A stretch of DNA of 64,000 bases, taken from contig NC_060884.1 in NCBI RefSeq assembly GCF_014805685.1, positions 16,071,356-16,135,355 of the forward strand, in the 5' to 3' direction. Both the position numbers and the translations under genes were made by a program. The DNA comes from Silurus meridionalis. Its lineage: Eukaryota > Chordata > Actinopteri > Siluriformes > Siluridae. Every line of letters begins with the position of its first letter. Within the stretch, counting starts at the first letter, position 1. The notes below the pieces were generated by a model, which worked only from the letters and a program-made list of their open reading frames with translations, was not told the DNA's origin and ran no database searches. Shown piece after piece: positions 53,274 to 64,000 of this stretch.

Positions 53274-54761
53274 CAGTATCTCACAAAAGTGTGTACACCC
53301 CCCACATTTCAGCAACCATTTTAGTAAATATTTTCAAGGGACAATAATATAAAAATGAAACGGATATATTTTAGTCAATGTGCAGCTTGTATAGCAGTAC
53401 AGATTTACTGTCCTTTGAAAATAACTCAACATACAGCCATTATTGTCAAAATAGCTGGCAACAAATGTGAGTACACCCTGTGATAACAGCTGTATGATAT
53501 TTAACCATGTCCTACTCATCATGTTCATGATTTTGTCTGCTTTACAGGACCATACAAATGTGTCTATCTTGTATTAGAGCAGTTAAATTTGGTGCTTTGA
53601 GTACAACTCTCTCATACTGACCACTGATGTTCAACATGGCACCTCATGGCAAAGACTCTCTGAGGATTTGAGATTTAGAATTGTTGCTTTTCACACAGAT
53701 GGCTATAAGATGTTCGGTAACACCCTAAAACTGAGTTACAGTACAGTGACCAGGGTCATTCAGAGGTTTTCCAAGACAGGTTCCACTTGGAACAGGCATC
53801 ACAAGAAGTCGAGTGCTGTGTGTCAGGTGCAGAAGCTAGCTTTAAAAAACAGACGCATGAGTGCTGCCAGCATTGCTTTAGAGGTTGCAGAAGCGGAAGT
53901 TTTGCTTGTTCGTGCTCAGACCATACGGCGCAAACTGCAACAAATCGGTTTGCATGGCAGTCGTCCCAGAAGAAAGCCTCTTCTTCATGTGGTCTGATGA
54001 AACTGAGATAAACCTTTTTTTGCTCAGATGGTGTCAGCATGTGTGGTGATGCCCTGGAGAGGAGTATGAAGAAAATAAAGTCTTTCCTACAGTCAAGCAT
54101 GGTGGTGGTAGCATCATGGTCTGGGGCTGCATGAGTGCTGCTGGTACTGTGGAGCTGCGGTTTAGTGAGGGAAACATGTAAACATACGGTGACGTTCTAA
54201 ACATTCAGAAACTGGGCTGAACAACAGTTTTCCAACATAATAATGACCCCAAACACACTGCCAAAATGGCAACTGTCTTGCTGAGGAAGCTGAAGGTGAA
54301 GGTGATGGAGTGGCCTGAACCCAGACCTGAACCCTAGTGAGTACCTGTTGGGCATCCTCAAGCGGAAGGTGGAGAAGCACCATGTGTCTAACATCCAGCG
54401 GCTCCGTGATGTCATTATGGAGGAGTGGAACAGGATCACAGCAACAACCTGAGCAGCTCTGGCGAATTCCATGCCCAGGAGGATTAAGACAATGCTACAT
54501 AACAATGGTGCGCACACAAAATATTGACACTTTGGTTTTGACAGTTTTGACTTGTTCACTTAGGGTAGACTAATTTTTGTTGCCAGCTATTTTGACAATA
54601 ATGGCTTTATGTTGAGTTATTTTTAGAGGATAGTAAATCTGTACTGCTATACAAACTGCACATTTACTACTCTAAATATATCCAAGTTTCAATTTCTATT
54701 GAATTGGCTATTCAAATTTCTATTGAAATGTGAGGCGTGTACTCACTTTTGTGAGATATTG
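53274..54761 (+). mobile_element. Full-length but dead Tc1-like transposon
   Basis: 1488 bp flanked by TA. Terminal inverted repeats of about 200 bp: left 53274 to about 53470 (cagtatctcacaaaagtgtg ... ttgtcaaaatagctggcaac), right about 54574 to 54761 (gttgccagctattttgacaa ... cacttttgtgagatattg). The transposase reads on the + strand. The N-terminal part is at 53668-53997, with LSYSTVTRVIQRFSKTGSTW (helix-turn-helix) and MSAASIALEVAEAE. After frame changes come a MVVVASWSGAA-like (GGGSIMVWGC) segment near 54100, HNNDPKHTAK near 54236-54265 (second catalytic Asp) and MEWPEP.P near 54306, where the usual SPDLNP..E is broken. Confidence 0.9.
53668..54560 (+). pseudogene. Tc1-like transposase pseudogene
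   Basis: Remnant of a DDE transposase of about 340 residues. The first 109 codons are open (HTH and start of the second DNA-binding helix set), then stops and frameshifts occur at several places. The final SPDLNPxE box is altered, so the third catalytic acid is not readable. Confidence 0.85.
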
Positions 54762-54762
54762 T

Positions 54763-55500
54763 ATATGTGGACTTTATTTAAACCATTAGTCGAGTTAAAA
54801 TTATTATTATAATAAAAATGTACTTTGGATTTAGGAATTTTGCTAAACCTGACAACCAAGCTTCAATAAGCTGTATTAGTTATATATGTATAGGTTTATC
54901 ATTACAGAAAAAAGATTGGCCTTTTTTGCTTGCTACTTTCTCCCTCTGACTTTCTTACTGAGTCTCTTGATCTGCATACAGCTGTTCTACAACAAATTCT
55001 GTTGTTAAAATGCTACACAAATTCAAATAGAATTGAATGGCCAAAACAGTTCTGGCACAAAGCCTGGTTCTTTGCTAATATCCTTGTTGAGTAAATGCAG
55101 TTCACTAAGGTCAAACAAGGGCATATTAGAGCTAATGCTGCGTTAAAGAGGCCTGACAACATGCCTGGTGCTAAACAGGAAGTGTTCAGCTAACACTGTG
55201 CAGCTCTGTGTCATGTACTTTCACAAGCTAAAGTCTAATGGGAAAACTCAAGGGGCAGCTAAAGCTTTAAAGTGCCACCTCTTTGAGTTCTCAACCGCCT
55301 AGAACACAAAGAGACACACAATTTCTTTCAATTATCATGATCAGGGCAGCTCAATAAATTTCAGTTTGTAGTGAGAGACACCGAGACCCTGGAGCCCGAC
55401 TTGGACTAAATGAAGACTAATGTGTGTATGAGCTTGAGCTGCTGAGTTGGTCTTATTCTTTAATGCCTCCACAGCAATTCAATGCTAACTAGGGCCCAAT
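54763..55500. other. Unassigned unique stretch
   Basis: No gene or element recognised. Confidence 0.45.
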
Positions 55501-55506
55501 GATCAC

Positions 55507-55527
55507 ACGCACACACACACACACACA

Positions 55528-55599
<72 letters not shown>
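55507..55599 (+). repeat. (CA)n microsatellite
   Basis: About 46 CA units with single GA and GC breaks near the left end. Confidence 0.95.
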
Positions 55600-56530
<931 letters not shown>

Positions 56531-56824
56531 TTGGGTTTAAGTGTACTATGACAAATAACATTATAACATGAAAGCAAACTTTATTTGCATGTGTGAATTT
56601 CAGGTTTAACACCAATCCATATGGTAAGGGTACATTTGACAGGAAAATAATAGTTCAAATTAAGATGCTTTGTGTAATCTCTAGTGAAGCATAATAATTT
56701 AGACAGGTTATTATACAAGGTTTTATATATAACTCTATATATAGTAAAATAAGTAAGAAAAAAGAAAAACATTTCACAAAAAAAAACTATTAAAGAGGAA
56801 AATGGAGAGAGAAGGGGGTGAGAT

Positions 56825-56826
<2 letters not shown>

Positions 56827-56880
<54 letters not shown>
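56827..56880 (+). repeat. (GA)n microsatellite
   Basis: About 27 GA units; a short (CA)n follows at 56999-57018. Confidence 0.95.
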
Positions 56881-56885
<5 letters not shown>

Positions 56886-57019
56886 AGGGTATAGGAGGGA
56901 TGAGCAATATATTTTTAATTCTCAATCAGACTGTGAGGATTCCTGCAGGCCATCCTATTACTGCTTGTCCGAAGAAGAAGAGTGTGACATGAACTAGCAC
57001 ACACACACACACACACAAA

Positions 57020-60000
57020 CACAGTGTGTGCCAAAGAATTATGTTCATTTATTCTAATAATCTATACAGATGTGAAAACGAGAGAGAAGCGAAAAGACAC
57101 ATAATTCCATTTGTAATGACTTTCCTGAGTGTCTTCATAACACCTTATGATAATTCCATTATGATATTTTGCTATAAAGTGATAAATTCATTATCCTGGT
57201 GGATAGTAAATGGCTGCAATAATATCCTTTAATATTCTGGCATTATTCATGGTATTATTTGGAGAGGTTATTTTGCTCTCCTCCATTGTGTCTTTGATTT
57301 CTCTTTTTGGAGGAGCCTAAGCAATTGAATGTAGATACTCTGAGGGGAAAGAGAGGGGGAAAAAACGCAATTACAACATGTGACATTGTGGCATATCCAT
57401 TAATAAGTGTTTCTCATGCAGGCACTGGAAGAGAATGTTATCTTCAAAATAACTGTAGATAATTACAAAAAAAAAATCTTTAATTTAAATGTGTAAAAGG
57501 TATTAAAAATAACACTATGTTTGAAACATTGGAACCAGCTTAACAGCCCTGGGTTCATGTACAACCAAAGCCAGAATCATTTAAGATCAGAATAAACTGC
57601 AATCCTCCATGGTCTCATGATTATTAACATGAACCACACAGAATTATTCTCCTTAACTAAATTTTCCTACTTAATTATTTTAGTACTTTTATGTCATGTA
57701 TTTTACCTCTTTTTGCTGGAGATATTTAGATTGCATAAAATGAAAGAGAGCATGGTGCATTACTCTACATAAATCAGGCTTTGTCTACACCATCCACAAA
57801 TATTCTCAAATTCTCCGCAATCTCATGTGTTTATATCATTATCGTAAAACCATTCTAGCATCATTGGAGTCTCAGGTGTGTACTGTGGATTGTTTTTTTT
57901 TTTGCATAATTACAAATGCTGGCATAGAAAAAAAACAATAAAATAAAAAATGGTTAAGTTAAAATAATTTAAGACTGGCAATAGCTTCAAATTCATTTTG
58001 TAGTGTTTTGTTTGTTTTGTTTTTGTTTTGCCCAAAATCCATAATGCATTTTAAGTTTTTTGAGCATATTCAATTTCAATGTGCAATGTCCCAGTCAAGC
58101 AGAAACACTGGCTTTAATTAAGGCTTTAGTAAAACAAACCAGTATTCGATTCAGCCATTTACATCATGCAACAAGACAAGCTGCCAAAACATTATACTTG
58201 GAGAATATTCAGAATATTTTGTAATAGAACAGCCAATGCTTCTCTTGTAAGCTGGCCCATGTTCCCAACCACCATTCATGATTGACAAAAAGTTACAGGC
58301 TCATATACAAATCCGGAACTGCCAAGAAACACTGACAAGCTGGAGCTTCATTCTTTCTGCCTCTCTGTCAGGGCTTCCTGGAACACAGTGCACCTTCTCC
58401 ACCGAATACTCCCAATAATTGTCACATTCAACATTTCCAATAAAAAACCTGGAGGGAAATAAATTGGTGACTGGGTGAAAAATAGTCCTTCTGCAAGAGT
58501 GGCACACTCAAATTTAAAATAATAAGATGTGTGTCGGCAGTCGAGCCTGTCTCAATCCCAAATGTGCCTGTGTACACACACCCAGGCCTGAAGCATGATG
58601 AAGGCAGTAGACAGGTGACAGGAGCTATACCATCAGGGAATACTTCTAAAGGGAGTCAGGGGGATTGACGGCAAGAGAGGAAAAGTGTTAAGGGGTGATG
58701 CAGAGATAATGCGAGGTACTGACAGTGTAATGGAAGCGAGGAAACTGTAGAGTTCTCCCAACACACTTTTACAACGGTTTTCATCGGTCAATTAGGTTTC
58801 AATGCTCTTTAGCCTTTTCCTGGAATAGAAAGGTGCATTTAGACAGTTATTCAGACTTAACTCCAATTCTGACAGGTCTGTCATATCAAATGTTCTCCAT
58901 GCTCTGATAAAGATCTTTAATTAGAGAAAAAAGCCCAACAGATGTCGAGAAAATATGTGCGCCCACTAATGACTGCCGTTATTTTGTCGACACTAGTACT
59001 TTCCTCTCCCACTAAAGTCCCTAACTCGTCCATATTGCGACATTTCAGGTCCTGACTCACCTATTCCCAAGGCCCCTAGATGTCAGTGCTCCCTCTGTAG
59101 AGGTTTAAAAGCAGTATCTGACAGAGGCCAGTGCACAAGTGGGCACTCTGAAGGCCGATCACCAATTTGTACATAGCCATGAGGGGCATGCAGGGGAGCG
59201 AGCCACAGAGACAGCACCTCAACACACAGCCCCACTAATGAGGCACACAGAGTGCCAACCCCTCATCTCCGCATACCTGGCTGTGCTCTGTCTGTGTCAG
59301 TTGCCACATTAAACAGCCGCGCTTTCACACACATGCAAGTGTACACCTAAATGTTCCATGCTATACACAGGTGGTCTCTTGCATAAGCAGTTGAGATCCT
59401 CAAACAGTGGAGAAATGTATTTTGTTCACATATCCTTTCACAAAGAATTGTGCAACTTTTTACCAACACAATGTGTGAATTTTGATGTATTGGATTGAAT
59501 TTCTTTAATTTAATAAAGAATGTTACTGGCAGGATTACTGAGGTTTTCCACAATTGGTTAAATCAATTTCTTTCATGTATGCAGTGCACCAAAATGTGTC
59601 TCCAAATACAGTATGCTAAATAAATATCATGCAGTATTGTTTTTTGTTTCTCAGCTATTATTACTTTTTTGTATGATTTTTTGCAATTATCTTCATGCAT
59701 ATGATGCAACAATGTAGAAAACCTGTATATACACTTCTATTCATCTATTTCCATTAAGGCCATTAGGAAAAACAGGCAAAAAAAAAAAAAAAGATTGCAC
59801 TAAAAAAAAGGTTCAACTAACCATATAATAAGTGCAAAGGGAATGCAGGAAATAAATGTATCTGCACTGTTGCTTTCTTGTTGTGAAGATTTTGCTGTTC
59901 ATTTCTCTAAAACGATCTCTTTTACAACCGTGCTGGTCTGAAATGTCCCCCGGGTGAATCTTGATACATATTAACTTACTGAATGGACAAAACATATTTG

Positions 60001-60645
60001 TGTTGTGTTCAAGAGCTACAGTACCTTAACCTTGAGATAGTTTTAAAGCATTTCATTAGATAAAGAATTAATGTGTTGATTTTTTATCCAGTAGCTCCAC
60101 CATGTGGTCTGTGACTTTTAAAAAGGCTGGGGTGGCACATTTCTTAGATGTAGGCGTTCATCTTTTACATGAATCACATATCTGTTTAGATTGAAGAGAA
60201 ATATTGGGTTTAACACATAAGGGCCAGCAAATAGCTAAGGGACTTGAAGGCTCAGGGGCTTAGCATTTAGTAGCATTTTTGCCTTGCACCTCTGGTGGTA
60301 GTGAATTCTGTTTGTGGTATTTGCATCCTTTGCTTTGGGGATGGGTGGGTCTAAGACATGTGTTGTAGACTGAGTGGCATTTCCAGATAGTCTGTAGTGC
60401 AGGCCCACACAACAGACAATATGGAAATGCCAGTCAGTAAATATGCTGTGTAATTGTTTGGCAACCAAGTTACCTGAAATAGGCTCTAGGTTCCCCTGAA
60501 ACCCTGTATAAAATAAGTGGCATGAAGGGTGTATGGATTGATAAATAATTTATGACATTTTTGGTTAGATGATTTGCCCTTTGCTATTACAGTGATGGAT
60601 TCCCTAAAAACTGCCACTCAGATTATAGCAACAAACTGTTTAGAA
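57020..60645. other. Long unique stretch, no gene recognised
   Basis: About 3.6 kb without repeats or open frames of note. 58850-59300 has higher GC, CpGs and a texture like conserved non-coding DNA (aagatctttaattagagaaa; ccactaatgaggcacacag). Confidence 0.35.
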
Positions 60646-60654
60646 CATATTAAA

Positions 60655-61845
60655 TTAAATATTGTAAAATAGGTAAACCAACATCTTAACCACTGAGCTA
60701 CCACTCCCCACCTTAGCAAGCAGTCAGCAGACCTATTTTTCCATACTTCAACACCATGTAATTCTGTCTGGACTGCAGCTAATTGGAACCAACTTCACCA
60801 CAACCTGTGCTGTAAAGACTTCCTGACAAACCTACTTGTGTAAAACTATTAAAACTATGCAAAACTTACTCCATTACAAGTTATAAGTCACCAATTCCAG
60901 TATGATGAGTAAAATGTAGAGAATGTGATTTTAACAGTACTTGAGTATTTAACTCATATTAAATGTTGGCCAAACAAGTCTTTCAAAAAAGACAAAGAAA
61001 TAAAGCAATCTTTCAAACAGGTCTCTTTAGTTAACAAAGAAATGTACATTTTAATGTCACAAAGTAGACAAACTATTAGAGTTCAAAGAGAAATAAAAAT
61101 GTTACCTTGGTGATGCCAGAGCTTAAACCCTTAACCTTGTGGGGACCTGCTGATCAGTAAAGCAACACCTTAACCACTGAGCTACCACTCCACCCCTGTG
61201 CAAACAGTCAATGGACCAACATGGCTTCGGTTCCATACTTCATACTTCCATACTGAAATGTAGAGTATGTGATTTGAACAGTCCTTGAGTATTTAACTCA
61301 TAATAAACGTAGGTCAAACAAGTCTTACAAAAAAGACAAAGTAATAAAGTTAAAGCTAATGTTGGATATAAATATACAGTGGAGTACAAAGTACATATAT
61401 TGACTTACAATTTAATAAATGCCAATTCAGCACAGAGAATTATGGAGCCCTGCGGGAAGCACCTTAGTGATGGTGGGGCTTGAACCTTCAACCTTGTGGG
61501 GACCTGCTGAACGGTAAACCAGCACCTTAACCACTAAGCTACCACTCCACCACAGTGCAAACAGTCACGGGACCTAATGGACCAACATGGCTTTGGTTCC
61601 ATACTTCAACCATGTAATATGTAGAGTATGTGATTTGAACAGTACTTAAGTATTTAACTCATATTAAACGTAGGCCAAACAAGACATACAAAAAAGACAA
61701 AGTAATAAAGTTCAAGCTAATGTTAGATATAAATATATAGTGGAGTATAAAGTACATATATTCAATAGAGAGTACAATGCCAATTCAGCACAGAGAATTA
61801 AGGAGTCCTGCAAAAAGCTCAGGGCGGCCACCTTGGTGATGCTAC
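60655..61845. repeat. Tandem ~350-bp units carrying a SINE-like head
   Basis: A block beginning atgtagag.atgtgattt recurs at 60914, 61258 and 61619 (spacing 344 and 361). The SINE-like segment ttaaccactgagctaccact (A box on the minus strand) recurs at about 60687, 61171 and 61528, so a partial fourth unit lies on the left. Shared words: cagtacttgagtatttaact, aaaaaagacaaag.aataaag, ccaattcagcacagagaatt. The last unit breaks off at about 61845, where the minisatellite starts. Confidence 0.82.
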
Positions 61846-62815
61846 CCGATTAGTACTGACACTCACGCTCCCCAATCTGTACTCACACTACCCGATCTGT
61901 ACTGACACTACCCGATCTGTACTGACACTACCATATCTGTACTGACACTTCTCAATACTTACTAACCCTACCCGATCTGTACTGACACTAACCAATCTGT
62001 ACTCACACTACCTGATCTGTATTGACACTACTCTATACATACTAACACTACCTGATCTGTACTCACACTACCTGATCTCAACTCACACTACCTAATCTGT
62101 ACTGACATGACCCAATCCTTACTGACACTCATGACACTGCCCAATCTGAACTGACACCCCGATCCATTCTGACACTACCTGATGCATAGTGACACTACCC
62201 GATCTGCACTCTCACTCACACTACATGATATGTACTGAAACTACCTGTTCTGTACTGAAACTACCCGATCTGTACTGATCTGTACTGACACTACTCAATC
62301 GGTACTAACACTACCCGAACTGTAACCACACTGCCCGATCTGAACTCACACTTCTCGATCTGTACTCACACTACCCAATCTGTACTGACACTACCATATC
62401 TGTACCGATCTTTACTGACACTATTCAATCCGTACTAACACTACCCGAACTGTACCCTCACTACCCGATCTGTACTCACACTCACACTACCCGATCTGTA
62501 CTAACACTCACACTACCCGATCTGTACTGACACTACCCGATCTGTACTGAAACTTCCCAATCTCTACTCACACTACCCAAATTGTACTGACACTACCCGA
62601 TCTGTACTCACACTACCAGATCTGTACTTACAATACCAGATTCGTAGAGACTACCTGATCCTTACTGATACTACTGATCCTACCATATCTGTACTGACAC
62701 TAGTCAATACTTACTAACACTAACACTCTGTACTCACACTTCATGATCTGTACTGACACTACCTGATCTCAACTCACACTACCCAATCTGTACTGACACG
62801 GCCCAGTCCTTACTT
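61846..62815 (+). repeat. 20-bp minisatellite, first array
   Basis: Unit cactacccgatctgtactga and variants (Tyr-less, no long open frame), roughly 45-50 units over about 970 bp, with frequent point variants and some partial units. It starts within the last 350-bp unit (ggtgatgctacccgattag) and decays into unique sequence after ttacttaccgg. Confidence 0.93.
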
Positions 62816-63110
62816 ACCGGCAAACTTAACCTCTAAGAACTTCTCCTACTCTGATCTTCAGGAGAACCTGTCAGACACCTAACCACCTCCTAAAAGACTC
62901 ATTAAGAATCTCCTTTTGTCTACCCATCCAGACTCTTGTTTAGCAACAAAGCCAATGCAAGTAACCGGTTTACCAACTATTTAAATGCGTGATTTAAGTT
63001 CGAGCGCATAATGACTTCCTTTCTCTCTTTCTACTTTTTCCTTCTCTTCTTCCCTCTACATATAATTAATTTATTTTTCTTTTTATGTATGTTTGTGTAG
63101 TTTAGTTCTA
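62816..63110. other. Short spacer between minisatellite and LINE fragment
   Basis: T/C-rich unique sequence; possibly the upstream part of the LINE, but not recognisable. Confidence 0.35.
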
Positions 63111-63159
63111 TGTTGCGATATTGTTCTCTTGTAAGCAGGAACATAACTGGGCAGCGACA

Positions 63160-63575
63160 AGATTTTAGAAAAGAGAACAATATCTTTGAAGAGTTTCAGT
63201 CAGGTTTTAGGCCCCATCATAGCACAGAAACTGCTCTAGTTAAAATCACTAATGACCTGTTTTTAGCTTTAGACCAAGGCTTCATCTCTCTGTTGACACT
63301 ATAGATCACAATCTTCTCCTAGATCGCTTACAAAATTACTTCGGCATTCAGGGACAGACATTAAGCTGGTGTAAATCCTACCTGTCTGATTGTTACCATT
63401 TTGTAGACTTAAATGGAGAGCTATCCAGGTTAATGCTAGTAAATTATGGCATGCCACAAGGTTCAGTTCTAGGACCCCTGCTTTTCACAATATACATGCT
63501 TGCCTTAGGAAATATTATTAGGAGGCATGGGATTAGCTTCCACTGTTATGCTGATGATACCCAGCTATATATACT
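63160..63575 (+). pseudogene. LINE reverse-transcriptase fragment lacking motif A
   Basis: First frame: [35 protein letters not shown]. After a deletion and frame change near 63285: [56 protein letters not shown], then GISFHCYADDTQLYI (YADD at 63547-63558). This is the reverse transcriptase of an L2/CR1/Rex-type LINE. The segment that should hold the first catalytic Asp (..LLDLSAAFDT..) is missing between ISL and VDTIDH. Minisatellite sequence resumes right after the YADD block. Confidence 0.88.
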
Positions 63576-63582
63576 CACACTC

Positions 63583-64000
63583 AGTACCCGAGCTGCGACA
63601 GTACCTGATCTGGCACAATATCCGATCTGCCACACTACCCGATCTGTACTAACGCTACCCGATCTGTATTAACACTACCCAATCTGTACTCGCACTACCC
63701 GATCTATACTCGCACTACACAATCTGTCCCAAAACAACCCAAACTGTCCCGAAACAAACCGATCTGTACTCACGCTACCCGATCTGAATTAACACTACCC
63801 AATCTGTACTCGCACTACCCGATCTATACTCACACTACCCGATCTGTACTCGCACTACACAATCTGTCCCGAAACAACCCAAACTGTCCCGAAACAACCC
63901 GATCTGTACTCACACTACCCGATATTTGCTTGCACTACCCGATTTTTATGCGCACTACCTGATCTTTAGTGAAACTACCAGATCTGTACAAACACTACCC
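63583..64000 (+). repeat. 20-bp minisatellite, second array with higher-order repeat
   Basis: Same 20-bp unit as the first array, running to the window edge. A block of six units (63654-63773) recurs at 63774 with seven units (to 63913). Both have gctacccgatctg.attaac first and the unusual aatctgtccc.aaacaaccc variants inside. The array probably continues beyond the window. Confidence 0.92.

Noticed and set aside
61846..64000. Possible CRISPR-like array
   Set aside because: The 20-bp units are contiguous with no unique spacers, in a vertebrate genome; it is a minisatellite.

Overview
This is a eukaryotic, vertebrate-type window, and almost certainly a ray-finned (teleost) fish. It carries one spliced gene with GT/AG introns, very long (TA)n, (CA)n, (GA)n and (GATA)n microsatellites, and a dense mix of Tc1-type, hAT-type, pogo-type and DIRS-type elements plus tRNA-derived SINEs, as found in fish genomes. 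The mix would suit a catfish or another otophysan, but that is only an impression.

The left third (about 1.5-18.5 kb, + strand) is the gene for mitochondrial serine hydroxymethyltransferase, shmt2. Eleven exons were placed by hand from conserved protein sequence and splice sites. They join in frame into 487 codons and a stop, and correspond to exons 2-12 of the usual 12-exon vertebrate gene. Exon 1 (start codon and first part of the mitochondrial presequence) was not securely found. The early introns are bloated by mobile elements: a Tc1-like MITE in intron 2, a broken hAT, a MITE and a GATA array in intron 5, and a three-level nest in intron 6 (SINE in hAT in MITE). The last introns are short and clean. 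A (CT)n tract lies just before the exon 10 acceptor, and an exact 22-bp tandem duplication lies just before the exon 4 acceptor.

From 18.5 kb to 64 kb I find no other host gene. This stretch is a repeat-rich desert. In order it holds: the shmt2 3' flank and a candidate conserved non-coding block (20.2-20.5 kb); a SINE, MITE and Tc1 fragment abutting each other (20.9-22.1 kb); a decayed DIRS-like retrotransposon (23.1-25.35 kb); a pogo-like MITE (25.9-26.8 kb, second copy at 43.3-44.3 kb); a decayed Tc1 transposase (27.4-27.9 kb); a SINE with a perfect 20-bp target duplication (28.3-28.5 kb); two copies of one internally deleted Tc1 (30.2 and 40.5 kb), both set in (TA)n; a second 'actataagc' MITE that has grown its own (TA)n (37.3-38.1 kb); a decayed Tc1-like element enclosing a mariner-type fragment (47.9-49.7 kb); and a full-length dead Tc1 with long inverted repeats (53.3-54.8 kb).

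The right end (60.6-64 kb) is structurally the oddest part. About 350-bp tandem units that carry a SINE-like head run straight into a 20-bp minisatellite. A LINE reverse-transcriptase fragment that has lost its first catalytic box interrupts the minisatellite, which then resumes with 120/140-bp higher-order repeats.

No undescribed host system (defence, biosynthetic or otherwise) could be supported. The interest lies in nested transposition, microsatellite birth inside a MITE, the minisatellite locus and a few candidate regulatory blocks. All family calls rest on remembered motifs and by-eye comparison; no database search was run.
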